A DNA stretch of 64,000 bases from assembly GCA_002359655.1 (NCBI GenBank), contig DENL01000031.1:19028-83027 (forward strand), read 5' to 3'. Origin of the DNA: Rickettsiales bacterium UBA2645. Its GTDB lineage: Bacteria > Pseudomonadota > Alphaproteobacteria > Rickettsiales > UBA1997. A program made the position numbers and the translations under genes. Below the pieces are notes generated by a model that searched no databases, had not been told where the DNA came from, and saw nothing but the letters and a program-made list of their open reading frames with translations. This document shows, piece after piece, positions 8,109 through 17,261 of the stretch. How positions within the stretch are numbered: the stretch's first letter is position 1; every line of letters starts with the position of its first letter.

Positions 8109-9116
8109 ATGCCCTTTTTCTTAAGGCCTCATTCAGCAAAGCTTTTACAAAATTTTAAAGATAATTTTGTCAGACAGCATTCTTCTTTCCCAAAAAAAAA
8201 CACTTTGCCAAAAGATTCGGCTGTGAAAAAAGCTGCAGAAATTTTAGAAGAATTTCAATCACATCCGGCAAATCACCACGAACTTTTTAAATATTTAGAA
8301 GATCTTGCAAAAGAAGGAATGACTCCAGAGCAATATCTGGTATATCGCGATAATTTTTTTTATAGAACAAGTAATACGGTATTATCAGTAGCAAGTCATG
8401 CTACTCATGCTGTAAGAAATCACGATTATCAGGCTTTTGTTGCTATTTCCAGAAACTTTTCAGATGAAAGTGGCAATGGAAACATTGAAGGTATTCATCT
8501 AAAACTATTAGAAGATGGACATAATTTTCATGGGAAAATTGTTTTTGGTGTTCCAGAAATGACAATTCCTAATTCAAAAAATTCTCCTTTTCTGACGCCA
8601 GAGGCTATAAATTTTAGAAAAGTGCAAGAAAGGATGTTTCGCTCTTCTTATGCTACAATGACTGGCTGCCTTTTGGCTCATGAAGATGCTGCTGATGAGA
8701 TGCTAAATAATTTTAAAAAGTACATTTTTGATCCTTACAAAGGCTATTACACTGAACCAGAATTCAAAAAATTGACTGAATACTATACTGTTCACAGAGA
8801 CGACTCAAAGGAAAATGGAAATGTGGAAGAACAGCACAAAGAGCAAGCACTTAGGATTGCCTCAGAAATGATTGCTACGAAACCGCGTGCAGAAAAATTG
8901 ATTTTAGAAGGTGGCAAAAAATTCTTGAATATCCAAAGTGATTTATGGAATGGTTTAATGAGAGAGATTGAGAATTCTAAGTTTCACGGACCAAAAGTTA
9001 TTCCAAAAAGTGATTTTTTGAGCGAAAGCAAAAAGCCCTCAACTTCGATCAAAAAAAATTCAGCCAAAAAGTTTGTTGATAACCCAAATGATAAATCCAA
9101 CTCCAACAACATATAA
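8109..9116 (+). CDS. heme-oxygenase-like diiron protein (CADD/TenA-like iron-containing redox enzyme)
   Basis: A 335-residue, mostly helical protein. I read the ligand pattern of the heme-oxygenase-like diiron superfamily, which includes Chlamydia CADD, PqqC and TenA-like enzymes: Glu120 in DESGNGN, His130 in EGIH, Glu192 in LLAHEDAADE, His229 in YYTVH, and His243 in VEEQH. An acidic residue lies before the last histidine (Glu240, or Asp231/232). Compared with the usual H-x3-D-x2-H, about seven extra residues separate His229 and His243. In Chlamydia the relative CADD takes part in p-aminobenzoate synthesis for folate. The same role here is only a possibility. The C-terminal 50 residues are polar and low in complexity. 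Confidence 0.65.
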   Translation: MPFFLRPHSAKLLQNFKDNFVRQHSSFPKKNTLPKDSAVKKAAEILEEFQSHPANHHELFKYLEDLAKEGMTPEQYLVYRDNFFYRTSNTVLSVASHATHAVRNHDYQAFVAISRNFSDESGNGNIEGIHLKLLEDGHNFHGKIVFGVPEMTIPNSKNSPFLTPEAINFRKVQERMFRSSYATMTGCLLAHEDAADEMLNNFKKYIFDPYKGYYTEPEFKKLTEYYTVHRDDSKENGNVEEQHKEQALRIASEMIATKPRAEKLILEGGKKFLNIQSDLWNGLMREIENSKFHGPKVIPKSDFLSESKKPSTSIKKNSAKKFVDNPNDKSNSNNI

Positions 9117-9148
9117 GAAGAAGCTGAGAAAGCTAAATAGACCTTAAG

Positions 9149-10084
9149 CTAACCCAACAAATAAACCAAAACTGCTTTTTGAACATGTAGGCGGTTTTCG
9201 GCTTCATCAAACACAACAGATTTTTTAGAATCTATAACTTCAGAAGTAACTTCAAAACCACGATAGGCTGGCAAGCAATGTGTAAATATGGCCTGCTTTT
9301 TTGCTAACTTCATCAAATCAGAATTAACTTGATAGGGCATTAAAAGTTTTAGCTTTTCTTTCTTTAGTTTGTCGTTTTTTTCTGCCTCATCTCCCATTGA
9401 AAACCAAGTGTCGGTAATCAATACATCAGCATCTTCTGCTGCTTTTTTTGGATCAGAAACTTGCACAATTTTTGCACCATTTTTTACAGCTTTTTTTATT
9501 TCAGCGTCGCAAAAATTAAAACCTTTGGGCGTAGCAATCACAAGCTCGTAATCAAAACTTTTAGCGGCGTGGATATAAGAATTTAAAACATTATTAGCAT
9601 CGCCAAACCAAGCTAATTTTTTATTCGAAATTTTACCCAAATGTTCTTCGATGGTTAAAATGCTCGCCATAATTTGACAAGGGTGAGAAAAATCAGATAA
9701 AGCATTAATCACTGGTTTAGAAGAATATTTGGCCAGCTCTAAAATAGTTTGATGTGAGTTTGAGCGGATCATCACCGCATCAACAAAACGCGATAAAACC
9801 TTGGCAGTGTCTTCAACAGATTCACCTTTGCCAAGTTGCATATCATTTTTATTCATCACGATAGCGTGGCCACCAAGCTGGTTGATTCCTACTTCGAAAG
9901 ATACTCTTGTACGAGTAGAAGTTTTTTCAAAAATCATGGCTAGATTTTTCTGTGCTAAAATTTTTGCTTGTTTAACTGGGTTTTTGTCTGATTTTAATTT
10001 TTGCGCCAACGTGATTATTGCTCTTAAATCTGCGGCAGAAATTTTGTCCAAATCAACAAAATGTCGAATCTGTTTTTTTGACAT
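9149..10084 (-). CDS. argF: ornithine carbamoyltransferase ArgF
   Basis: Catalyses carbamoyl phosphate + ornithine to citrulline in arginine biosynthesis (or the reverse in arginine catabolism). Length 311. Carbamoyl-phosphate motif STRTR at 56-60, HPCQ at 134-137, ornithine-binding SMG at 229-231 (DTWFSMG), and HCLPAYRG from 269. These separate it from aspartate and N-acetylornithine carbamoyltransferases. No other arginine gene is nearby. It is divergent from murG, with the palindromic element between their starts. Confidence 0.94.
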   Translation of the reverse strand: MSKKQIRHFVDLDKISAADLRAIITLAQKLKSDKNPVKQAKILAQKNLAMIFEKTSTRTRVSFEVGINQLGGHAIVMNKNDMQLGKGESVEDTAKVLSRFVDAVMIRSNSHQTILELAKYSSKPVINALSDFSHPCQIMASILTIEEHLGKISNKKLAWFGDANNVLNSYIHAAKSFDYELVIATPKGFNFCDAEIKKAVKNGAKIVQVSDPKKAAEDADVLITDTWFSMGDEAEKNDKLKKEKLKLLMPYQVNSDLMKLAKKQAIFTHCLPAYRGFEVTSEVIDSKKSVVFDEAENRLHVQKAVLVYLLG

Positions 10085-10440
10085 AAAAATATTTTGAATA
10101 TTAGAGCTGCTAGCTAAACAATTGTAAATAAAACAAAATCTCCATCACCATCAGAGTCTATGTGTGAGAATAAAAAACTCGGATCGATCATCCTCCCCTT
10201 GAGGGAGGATCGAGGAGCAAAGCGACTCGAGGAGGGGTCAAAAAACTTTTAGAAAAATTCTTTTAACTTTTTGACCCCTCACCGACTCACCCAAGGGTTC
10301 GTCGACTCTCCCTCAAGGGGAGAGTGATTAGAACGAGTTTTTAAATAATTTTATACTTATACTTTTCCATCGCCCTTAAAATAAAGCGCGGCAAGCTATG
10401 ATTGGCGACCTAATTGTCAAGCAACCAACCAAATTTTCCG
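10085..10440. other. 356-base gene-free region between argF and murG
   Basis: I see no credible small gene here. About half (10172-10342) is a palindromic repeat described separately. The rest is AT-rich and must hold the promoters of the divergent argF and murG genes, but I cannot point to convincing -35/-10 pairs. Confidence 0.6.
10172..10342 (+). repeat. palindromic MITE-like element, copy 1
   Basis: About 170 bases with terminal inverted repeats (TAAAAAACTCG / CGAGTTTTTA). Inside, hairpin ATCCTCCC-CTTGA-GGGAGGAT is near the left end and hairpin ACTCTCCC-TCAAG-GGGAGAGT near the right end. The centre is a perfect 13-bp stem GAGGGGTCAAAAA/TTTTTGACCCCTC around an AT-rich loop. A second copy in opposite orientation is at 44572-44741 with the same arms and a different centre. 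It has no coding capacity, and its GC content is well above the flanks. Confidence 0.85.
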
Positions 10441-11616
10441 ATGAACAAAAATAAAATTTTCATTACTGCCGGAGGAACTGGTGGACACATAATTCCGGCA
10501 CGTTGCTTAGCGCAAGAATTATCGCAAGAAAATCAACAAGTTTTCTTTTTGGGTGATGAAAAATACCAAAATTATATCAAAAAAGAAGATGGCTTTAAAT
10601 CCTTTATAATCAGCTCTTCGCAACTTGAAAGACGGCCGCTAAAATTAATCAAAGCTGCAATAAAAATTTGGTGCGGAATTTTGCAATCTTTATATTATTT
10701 TTTTCTAAATCATCCCAAATGTGTTGTTGCTTTTGGCGGTTATTCTACCTTTCCAATATTGACTGCAGCACTTTTGACGAAAACAAAAATTATTTTGCAC
10801 GAGCAAAATTCTCACTTGGGAAAAGTTAATCGTTTATTTGCCAAATATGCTGATAAAATTGCTTTGTCTTTCGTAGAAACTTCTGGCATTGAAGAAAAAG
10901 ATCAAAATAAAACTGTTTTCGTTGGCAACCCAGTTCGTCAAGAAATTCTGGATCTAAGCAAAATTCCATACACTTTACCTCACGAAGAAGAAGTTGTCGA
11001 AAGACCAAATAATCGTATGGGTTATAATGTAATTTTAGCTTCAGATTTTGTGACGGAAGTGGATCAAAAAACTAGCAATCCGTTTAACATTTTAGTAATT
11101 GGCGGAAGTGGTGGCGCAAAAATTTTTAGCGAAGTTTTGCCCAAGGCATTTTTTAATTTCAGCGATGATCTAAAAAGTCACATCAACATTATCCAGCAAT
11201 GTCGTAAAGAATTGTCGCAATCAACTTTTGAGCAATATCGCGCCTTTAATTTGAGTATTGAGATTCAATCTTTTTTCTCCGATATGCCAGAAAAAATACG
11301 CAGCGCGCACTTGATTATAGCGCGCTCTGGCTCATCATCAATTTTTGAATTTTGTGCTGCAAAAAAGCCAATGGTTCTGATTCCTTTTGAAAAAGCTGCC
11401 GATAATCATCAAGAAAAAAACGCCAGATTTCTTGAAAAACATGGCGCAGCAATTGTGATAACTGAAAAAGAATTTACCATTAATCACATCAATAAAGTTC
11501 TGCAAAATCTGATTACCAATCATGCGGAGTTAGAAAAAATGTCGCAAGCAGCTGCTTCTTTAGCTGTGATTGAAGCGACAAAAAATTTGGCAAAATTATG
11601 CTTGGATATTACCTAA
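10441..11616 (+). CDS. murG: MurG, lipid II-forming GlcNAc transferase
   Basis: Adds GlcNAc from UDP-GlcNAc to lipid I on the inner face of the membrane, giving lipid II. From the ATG at 10441 the protein is 391 residues, with the GGTGGH loop at 11-16, ILHEQNS, the second glycine loop VIGGSGGA near 219-226, and the UDP-sugar site RSGSSSIFEF. The linker between GNPVR (162-166) and the second loop is about 28 residues longer than in E. coli MurG and rich in acidic residues. The frame open to 10414 would add nine non-conserved residues. It heads a set with the RodZ-like and AsmA genes. Confidence 0.94.
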   Translation: MNKNKIFITAGGTGGHIIPARCLAQELSQENQQVFFLGDEKYQNYIKKEDGFKSFIISSSQLERRPLKLIKAAIKIWCGILQSLYYFFLNHPKCVVAFGGYSTFPILTAALLTKTKIILHEQNSHLGKVNRLFAKYADKIALSFVETSGIEEKDQNKTVFVGNPVRQEILDLSKIPYTLPHEEEVVERPNNRMGYNVILASDFVTEVDQKTSNPFNILVIGGSGGAKIFSEVLPKAFFNFSDDLKSHINIIQQCRKELSQSTFEQYRAFNLSIEIQSFFSDMPEKIRSAHLIIARSGSSSIFEFCAAKKPMVLIPFEKAADNHQEKNARFLEKHGAAIVITEKEFTINHINKVLQNLITNHAELEKMSQAAASLAVIEATKNLAKLCLDIT

Positions 11617-11623
11617 ATTAATT

Positions 11624-12112
11624 ATGAACAAAAAAGACGAAATGCTTTCAGATCAAGAAAGCCAAGACCTCAAAGAGATATCAATTGGTAATATTCTGCG
11701 CAAAAAAAGAATAAAATTAAATATCAAACCCGAAGAAGTTGCCAGCTATCTAAGAATAAAATTACGCGACATTGAAGCGATTGAAAATGACGATTTAAGC
11801 AAAATCTTAAAACATTCTTATGTTCCGGGATTGTTGCGCTCTTATGCAAATTTTTTAAAAATTGATGCCAGAATTTTTGAAAAAAAAATTAAACTTCTGC
11901 ACATCGAATCAAACACACACAACAAAAAACATCAATTGCTGAATATCGGTGAGAATATTGATTTAACGCCTGATAAAGATATTTTTTTGAACTTCTCAAT
12001 CATCTCGACTTTGTTATTTTTTATTTTGCTGTCGATTTATAATTTTGTTGAAAACAAAAGCGCTAATATCAGCAGTGAAAGCTTAGTTGAAGAATTAAAA
12101 AAAATTGATTAG
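11624..12112 (+). CDS. RodZ-like helix-turn-helix membrane protein (short form)
   Basis: 162 residues from the ATG at 11624. An N-terminal helix-turn-helix of the HTH_25 type (about 17-85: IGNILRKKRIKLNIKPEEVA ... YLRIKLRDIEAIENDD ... YVPGLLRSYANFLKID) is followed by one membrane helix near 119-141. RodZ normally continues into a periplasmic domain that binds the MreB elongation machinery side; here only about 20 residues follow the helix. It may still link MreB (gene at 21324) to the membrane. It starts eight bases after murG. Confidence 0.8.
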   Translation: MNKKDEMLSDQESQDLKEISIGNILRKKRIKLNIKPEEVASYLRIKLRDIEAIENDDLSKILKHSYVPGLLRSYANFLKIDARIFEKKIKLLHIESNTHNKKHQLLNIGENIDLTPDKDIFLNFSIISTLLFFILLSIYNFVENKSANISSESLVEELKKID

Positions 12113-12117
12113 CAATA

Positions 12118-15100
12118 ATGAAACCCGACAGCAGCAAATTTGCCAAGATCGAATCAGCGCAAGATGAGGACGAAAATTTAGAGCAAGCAGAAAGCGAGCA
12201 AACTCCTTTCTCCTCTCTTAAATCAAGAGCTATTTGGCTTTTTGCTACGCTGTTTATTGCAATTATTTTGCTGCTTTTTGCCATTCCCGGATTTTTCGAC
12301 AACTCAGCTCTGAAATTTAAGATCGAGCAAAAAGCCAGCGAATTTATTAGTGCCAACTTGGCAATTAATGGCAATGTTACTATTGCTTTTTTGCCTTATC
12401 CGTCAATCACCGCCCAAGATGTTGTGATACAAAATTATGCCAAAAATGGCAAAGTTTACAATCTGTACGCTAAATCATTTAAGCTAAAATTAGCTGTGAT
12501 CGAGCTCTTACAAAAAGAATTTTTGATTGATAAAGTTATTTTTTCAGATGCCACTTTGGAGAGCATTTTTGAATCAAATATTGGAGATAAAAGAGAAAAT
12601 AAATTAAGCGAAATTCTTAGCAAATTTTCTGCTAAATATGATGAGAATAAAAGCCAAAAAATTGAATCGAGCATTAGTTCTGACTTATTCTCTGTAGATA
12701 AATTTCAATCATCGCAGTTCAGTTTTAAAAAACTTCCAACCATTGAAGTTGAAAATGGAATGATGATTTCTTACGACAGATATTTGCACAAAAAAGAAAT
12801 CGAAGAAATCAATTTTAAGTTGATGCTTGACTCAGAAAAAATCCGCGCTTCTGGCAAATTTTCCAATGAAAAAGTCGTCAATAATTTTAAATTCTCTGGC
12901 TATTTTAAATCTGACACTTCCAAAAATAATTCGGTTTTAGAGATAAATTCTTCAACAATGAACTTGACTATAAAAGGTAGTTTTACTGGAGAAAATAGCG
13001 GAATTTTCACCAGCGCTTTTATTGGAAAAGCTGAGGCAGAAATTTTTGAAATCCGCTCTTTTTATAAAGATTATATAAGCAATGGTAACGCCATTTACGA
13101 AAAGTTAAAAAAGAATTCTCAATCAATTAAAATAAGCTCTGACATTAAAAATGACCAAGGAGAAATTTCGCTAAATAATTTGGTGATTAATTCGGATTTA
13201 ATAAACGGTAAAGGCAGCGCGATGATTGATTTTACCTCTGATATTCCGCGCCTTGATATTATTTTAGATCTAGAGAATCTTGATCTCGACAGCATTTGGT
13301 CGAAAGAAAGAATAATTACAGCTAGCTATAACGAAAATTTTGACTTACCAAACGACAGTGATGAAACAATCGAAACTTTAAAAACAAAAAAACCAATAGC
13401 AGAAGATATAAATACCATTGAAATTAAACCAGAAGACAAAAGCAAAAACTTGACGGTATCGAATCTTGAAGATTTAGGAAAAACAGTTGCCGCAGCTGAA
13501 AAAAAGCCAGAAAAACTTAATTTAAAAATCGCCAATAAAGTTAAAAATATTGATTTATCGGCGGAAATAAAAATCAAAAATGTTAAGTATATTGAAGGTC
13601 AAATCAAAGACCTAAGCCTTTACTTGACAATTTCCAATAATGGGCAAGTTCTGATTTTGCCAATGATTTTTAAAGTTCCGGGTGAAGGTGTGATGAGGAT
13701 TAGCGGCGTTTTAGAAAACGATAACGATTTACCAAAATTTATCGGCAAACTTGACATTAGCGGAGAAAATCTTGGCGATACTTTAAAATGGCTAGATCTA
13801 GAATCACAAAATCTTAAATTTGGTAATCTAAAAAATTACATCGTCTATTCAGATGTGATGCTGCTTCCAAACAACATCATCCTAAACAATTTTTATCTAA
13901 ATCTAAACAAAAGCCAGAGTGAGTTTTTAGGAGAAATTAAAATTGATAGCAGCACAAAAATCAGCAGCATCAGTAATAAATTTCAGGTCAGCACTTTTAA
14001 CATTGACGATTTTTTCTTAACCTCTGGACAAAATATTTATTTATCTCCGGGCTCGCTGCTGAAAAAACTTTTATGGCTAAACGAGATTAACTCAAACCAC
14101 GATATCTCATTAACTTTTGACAAGTTAATCTATAAAGGCGAAGAATTTTCTGATCAATCAAGCCTGAAATTAAGCTTCGGACAAGGCTATATTAAAATCA
14201 GCGAGTTAAACCTTAAATCTGAAAAAACTAATCTTCAGGCTAAGTTGACAATCGATCTTAGCGATCAAAATCCTGAATTTGAAATTAGTCTTATCGCCGA
14301 TAATTTTCACTACGAAGTTTTACAAAACAAAAATAGTGAATTCGAAAAAGATTCAAAGAAAAAAAATATAGCCGACCAGTTCTTTGCCCTACCTTCTTTA
14401 GAAGGTTTTAGCGGCAGCGTTAACTTTGTAATCAATAATTTAAAACTTGAAGATCTTGAAATTAACAATGCCAAAATTGCTGGAAAACTAAAAGACGGCA
14501 ACATTCCTCAAACAATAGCATCTTGTGATATTTATGGTGGAAGCCTTGATTACAAAGGTTTGATCGGCATTAAAGATTATAAAACCATCAATGGTAACTT
14601 GACTCTCAAAAATATTTTATTGGAAGAGTTATTGCCAGATTTAAGTCAGATAGAAAATATCAAAGGTACCACTAATATTTCAGCAAATATCACCTCTGTC
14701 GCCGATTCAAAAGAAAAATTTATCACAGAGGCTAATAGTGAAATAAAATTCAGCACTAACGCTCCAGAGGTTGCTGGATATGGTTTGAGTGACTTGGTCA
14801 ATAAAATGTTTTACGTGAATAATTTTCGTCAAGAGCTGCAAAATCCTGATAAAATTTTATCCAATCCAAATAGCAAAACTATTTTCAATCAAGCTAGCGG
14901 CACTATCACACTTGATAAAGATAAAGGAGGAAAATTTTCTATTAAAATGAGCTCTCCCGCAATAAATGGTGTGCTGTCTGGCAAAGTAGATATAGCAAAA
15001 AATTCAATTGATGGTTTGGCTAATATAATTTTCGTTACCGGCTCAAGACAAAAACAAATTCCACTAAACATTGTCAGTGCAATTAAAGGCAATATGGGGG

Positions 15101-15399
15101 AAATTGTAGTAAACAGCAACCTGGATCAAGTAAAACAATATTTAGGAATAATCAAAGTCAAGCCAGCAGAAAGCAAAAGCCAATTGCTAAATTCAAATAC
15201 CAACAACAATGCTGGCAATACAAGCGCGAATACTACGAATCAAAAAAATGTCACGAGTCAAATTCAAAATAGACAACAGCAAATAATAAAATCATCAGAA
15301 GATGCCCAAAAAATAAGAGCTATGGAGCAAATTAAAGCGGCAACAATTGACCCTAATTTCGTACCACAAAATCTAGATAAACCAGCCTTAAATCAGTAA
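12118..15399 (+). CDS. AsmA-family protein
   Basis: 1093 residues. A cytoplasmic acidic head is followed by one membrane helix near 38-60 (AIWLFATLFIAIILLLFAIP) and a very long periplasmic part rich in alternating beta-like stretches, ending with an asparagine/glutamine-rich tail. The pattern at the start of the periplasmic part (KASEFISANLAINGNVTIAF ... PYPSITAQDVVI) and the repeated 'GxLxIxxxxL' blocks are those of AsmA. The family is associated with outer-membrane assembly and bridge-like lipid transport. It starts six bases after the RodZ-like stop, so the three genes murG, rodZ-like and asmA probably form an operon continued by panB. Confidence 0.85.
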   Translation: MKPDSSKFAKIESAQDEDENLEQAESEQTPFSSLKSRAIWLFATLFIAIILLLFAIPGFFDNSALKFKIEQKASEFISANLAINGNVTIAFLPYPSITAQDVVIQNYAKNGKVYNLYAKSFKLKLAVIELLQKEFLIDKVIFSDATLESIFESNIGDKRENKLSEILSKFSAKYDENKSQKIESSISSDLFSVDKFQSSQFSFKKLPTIEVENGMMISYDRYLHKKEIEEINFKLMLDSEKIRASGKFSNEKVVNNFKFSGYFKSDTSKNNSVLEINSSTMNLTIKGSFTGENSGIFTSAFIGKAEAEIFEIRSFYKDYISNGNAIYEKLKKNSQSIKISSDIKNDQGEISLNNLVINSDLINGKGSAMIDFTSDIPRLDIILDLENLDLDSIWSKERIITASYNENFDLPNDSDETIETLKTKKPIAEDINTIEIKPEDKSKNLTVSNLEDLGKTVAAAEKKPEKLNLKIANKVKNIDLSAEIKIKNVKYIEGQIKDLSLYLTISNNGQVLILPMIFKVPGEGVMRISGVLENDNDLPKFIGKLDISGENLGDTLKWLDLESQNLKFGNLKNYIVYSDVMLLPNNIILNNFYLNLNKSQSEFLGEIKIDSSTKISSISNKFQVSTFNIDDFFLTSGQNIYLSPGSLLKKLLWLNEINSNHDISLTFDKLIYKGEEFSDQSSLKLSFGQGYIKISELNLKSEKTNLQAKLTIDLSDQNPEFEISLIADNFHYEVLQNKNSEFEKDSKKKNIADQFFALPSLEGFSGSVNFVINNLKLEDLEINNAKIAGKLKDGNIPQTIASCDIYGGSLDYKGLIGIKDYKTINGNLTLKNILLEELLPDLSQIENIKGTTNISANITSVADSKEKFITEANSEIKFSTNAPEVAGYGLSDLVNKMFYVNNFRQELQNPDKILSNPNSKTIFNQASGTITLDKDKGGKFSIKMSSPAINGVLSGKVDIAKNSIDGLANIIFVTGSRQKQIPLNIVSAIKGNMGEIVVNSNLDQVKQYLGIIKVKPAESKSQLLNSNTNNNAGNTSANTTNQKNVTSQIQNRQQQIIKSSEDAQKIRAMEQIKAATIDPNFVPQNLDKPALNQ

Positions 15400-15406
15400 A
15401 ATTAAA

Positions 15407-16201
15407 ATGAATAAACGAATTTCAGTTGCAGATATTTTGCTTAAAAAAAATCGTGAGAAAATTATTTGTCTCACCGCCTATACTTTCCCTGTAGCTAAAA
15501 TTTTAGATGATTATTGCGACATAATTTTAGTTGGAGATTCTCTCGGAATGACCATCTACGGCTTCCAAGACACTGTTGATGTAACTTTAGAAATGATGAT
15601 TAATCACGGCAAAGCAGTTGTAAAAGCTGTAAAAAAATCTTTTGTAGTTGTTGATTTACCTTACGGAACTTACGAAGAGTCACAAGAACAAGCTTTAGAA
15701 TCAGCAAAAAAAGTAATGCAAGAAACTGGCTGCGACGCCATTAAAATCGAGACTTCAAGAGAAATGACCGAAACTGTAAAATTTTTAGTCGCAAACAAAA
15801 TCAGCGTCATGGCTCATATTGGACTTTTGCCACAAAGTGTACGCAAAATTGGCGGCTATAAATATCAAGGTCGCGACGAAAAATCAGCTGAAGAAATTTT
15901 AGAAACGGCAAAAATGTTGGAAAGCGCTGGAGCATTTTCGATAGTAATTGAAGCAGTTCCATCAATTTTAGCCGATAAAATTTCTGCAGCAGTAAAAATT
16001 CCGACAATTGGTATTGGAGCTTCGCAAAATTGTGACGGACAGGTTTTGGTAATTGATGATTTACTCGGGCTGAATCAAGAATTTAAACCTAGATTTGTCA
16101 CTCGTTATGCTAATTTAGCCGATGAAATCAAATCAGCAGTTAAAAAATTCAGTTCGGAAGTGAAAGAAAAAAAATTCCCCGCCAAAGAAAATCTGCTTTA
16201 G
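15407..16201 (+). CDS. panB: 3-methyl-2-oxobutanoate hydroxymethyltransferase PanB
   Basis: First committed step of pantothenate synthesis: methylene-THF + 3-methyl-2-oxobutanoate to ketopantoate. 264 residues, with CLTAYTFPVAKILDDYCD, the metal-binding VGDSLGM, GYKYQGRD, and IEAVPSILADKISAAVKIPTIGIGA across the TIM barrel. No panC or panD is in the window. The stop overlaps the convergent hemC stop by three bases, leaving no room for a separate terminator. Confidence 0.95.
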   Translation: MNKRISVADILLKKNREKIICLTAYTFPVAKILDDYCDIILVGDSLGMTIYGFQDTVDVTLEMMINHGKAVVKAVKKSFVVVDLPYGTYEESQEQALESAKKVMQETGCDAIKIETSREMTETVKFLVANKISVMAHIGLLPQSVRKIGGYKYQGRDEKSAEEILETAKMLESAGAFSIVIEAVPSILADKISAAVKIPTIGIGASQNCDGQVLVIDDLLGLNQEFKPRFVTRYANLADEIKSAVKKFSSEVKEKKFPAKENLL

Positions 16202-17166
16202 TTGATAATCTTTTTTAATAATTCCGCGGCTTCTTTTTTGGTTTTATCAGCAGCTGCTGTGCCAAGACCAATCGCACTTTTAAGATCAGCATCTCCTTGC
16301 AAAGAAGTGGTGAAAATTTCTTTGCCTTCATTTTCTAAAATCATGGTTTTTAAGTGAATTAAATCATTTTCAATAATAGCATGCACTGCAACCGGCGTTG
16401 AACAGGAAGCACCAAGTCCACGTAAAAAAGTGCGTTCAGCTTTAACACAAATTTGTGTTTCTAAGTGATTTATCTTGGAAAGAATTTCAGAAATTTTTTC
16501 ATTATCTTTGCGACTTTGAATTGCCAGAGCGCCCTGTCCACCAGCTGGCAACATCATGTCTTTTTCGATAAAATTTTTATTTTTATAACCAAGGGGACAG
16601 GCAACCGAAATCTTGTTTTGTTCATAACCCAAACGCTCAAGTCCGCAAACTGCTAGAATAGTGGCGTCAACTTCATCATTTTCAATTTTTGTCAAACGAG
16701 TTGTTACATTGCCGCGAAAATTTACGATTTGCAAATCTGGTCGTAAACGCAGCAAAATTGCTTTGCGACGCGCTGAAGAAGTTCCAACAATCGCGCTTTT
16801 TGGCAAATCAAAAATCGAATCAAATTTTTTGGAAACAAAACAATCTCTAGCATCAAATCTTTTTGTAAAAGCAGCTAGATGGGTTGAAGAGTGCAAAAAC
16901 GGCGGAACATCTTTTGCTGAATGAATGGCAATATCGATTTTATTTTGAATAAGAGATTCTTCTAACTCTTTGATAAAAAGGCCTTTGCCTCCGATATCAG
17001 CCAAGTTACGATCTTGGATTTTATCGCCTGAAGTTGTGATTGGGACTATCTCAATTTGAAAATTTTGTAGATGCGGATTTAGTAGTGACTTAACTTCTTC
17101 AACTTGTGCAAGTGCTAGTTTGCTGGTTCTAGTACCGATTCTGATTTTGTTAGAAGTTAAAGACAT
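16198..17166 (-). CDS. hemC: porphobilinogen deaminase (hydroxymethylbilane synthase) HemC
   Basis: Polymerises four porphobilinogens to hydroxymethylbilane in heme synthesis. From the start at 17166 (MSLTSNKIRIGTRTSKLALA) the protein has 322 residues. Substrate-binding SAKDVP and GTSSARRKA are present. The dipyrromethane cofactor cysteine lies in GLGASCSTPVAVHA. An upstream ATG at 17214 would add 16 residues not seen in the family. hemA and hemH are elsewhere in the window, unlinked. Confidence 0.94.
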   Translation of the reverse strand: MSLTSNKIRIGTRTSKLALAQVEEVKSLLNPHLQNFQIEIVPITTSGDKIQDRNLADIGGKGLFIKELEESLIQNKIDIAIHSAKDVPPFLHSSTHLAAFTKRFDARDCFVSKKFDSIFDLPKSAIVGTSSARRKAILLRLRPDLQIVNFRGNVTTRLTKIENDEVDATILAVCGLERLGYEQNKISVACPLGYKNKNFIEKDMMLPAGGQGALAIQSRKDNEKISEILSKINHLETQICVKAERTFLRGLGASCSTPVAVHAIIENDLIHLKTMILENEGKEIFTTSLQGDADLKSAIGLGTAAADKTKKEAAELLKKIIN

Positions 17167-17221
17167 CAGCGAAAACAAAGGACGGAAAAAGTCATGCTGT
17201 ATTTGTAGAAGCATGAAGAGT

Positions 17222-17252
17222 TAAAAAGCTCTTCGCCAAAAAACCAAGAGCT
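17222..17252 (-). terminator. intrinsic terminator after rpmJ
   Basis: Read on the minus strand, AGCTCTT pairs with AAGAGCT around a 12-nt loop and runs into TTTTT. It begins 10 bases downstream of the rpmJ stop. An overlapping alternative stem GAAGAG/CTCTTC (17215-17234) is also possible. Confidence 0.55.
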
Positions 17253-17261
17253 AAAAATAAA

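Noticed and set aside
10172..10342. Considered as CRISPR array, phage attachment site or tRNA-like ncRNA
   Set aside because: No repeated spacer pattern, no integrase and no cloverleaf; the dispersed inverted copy at 44572 favours a MITE-like repeat.
10960..11080. MurG linker as a Rickettsia palindromic coding insert
   Set aside because: The DNA has no palindromic structure and no second copy in the window; kept only as a length observation.
12069..12374. Minus-strand frame of 101 codons
   Set aside because: Shadow of the RodZ-like and AsmA genes; no start signal or domain.
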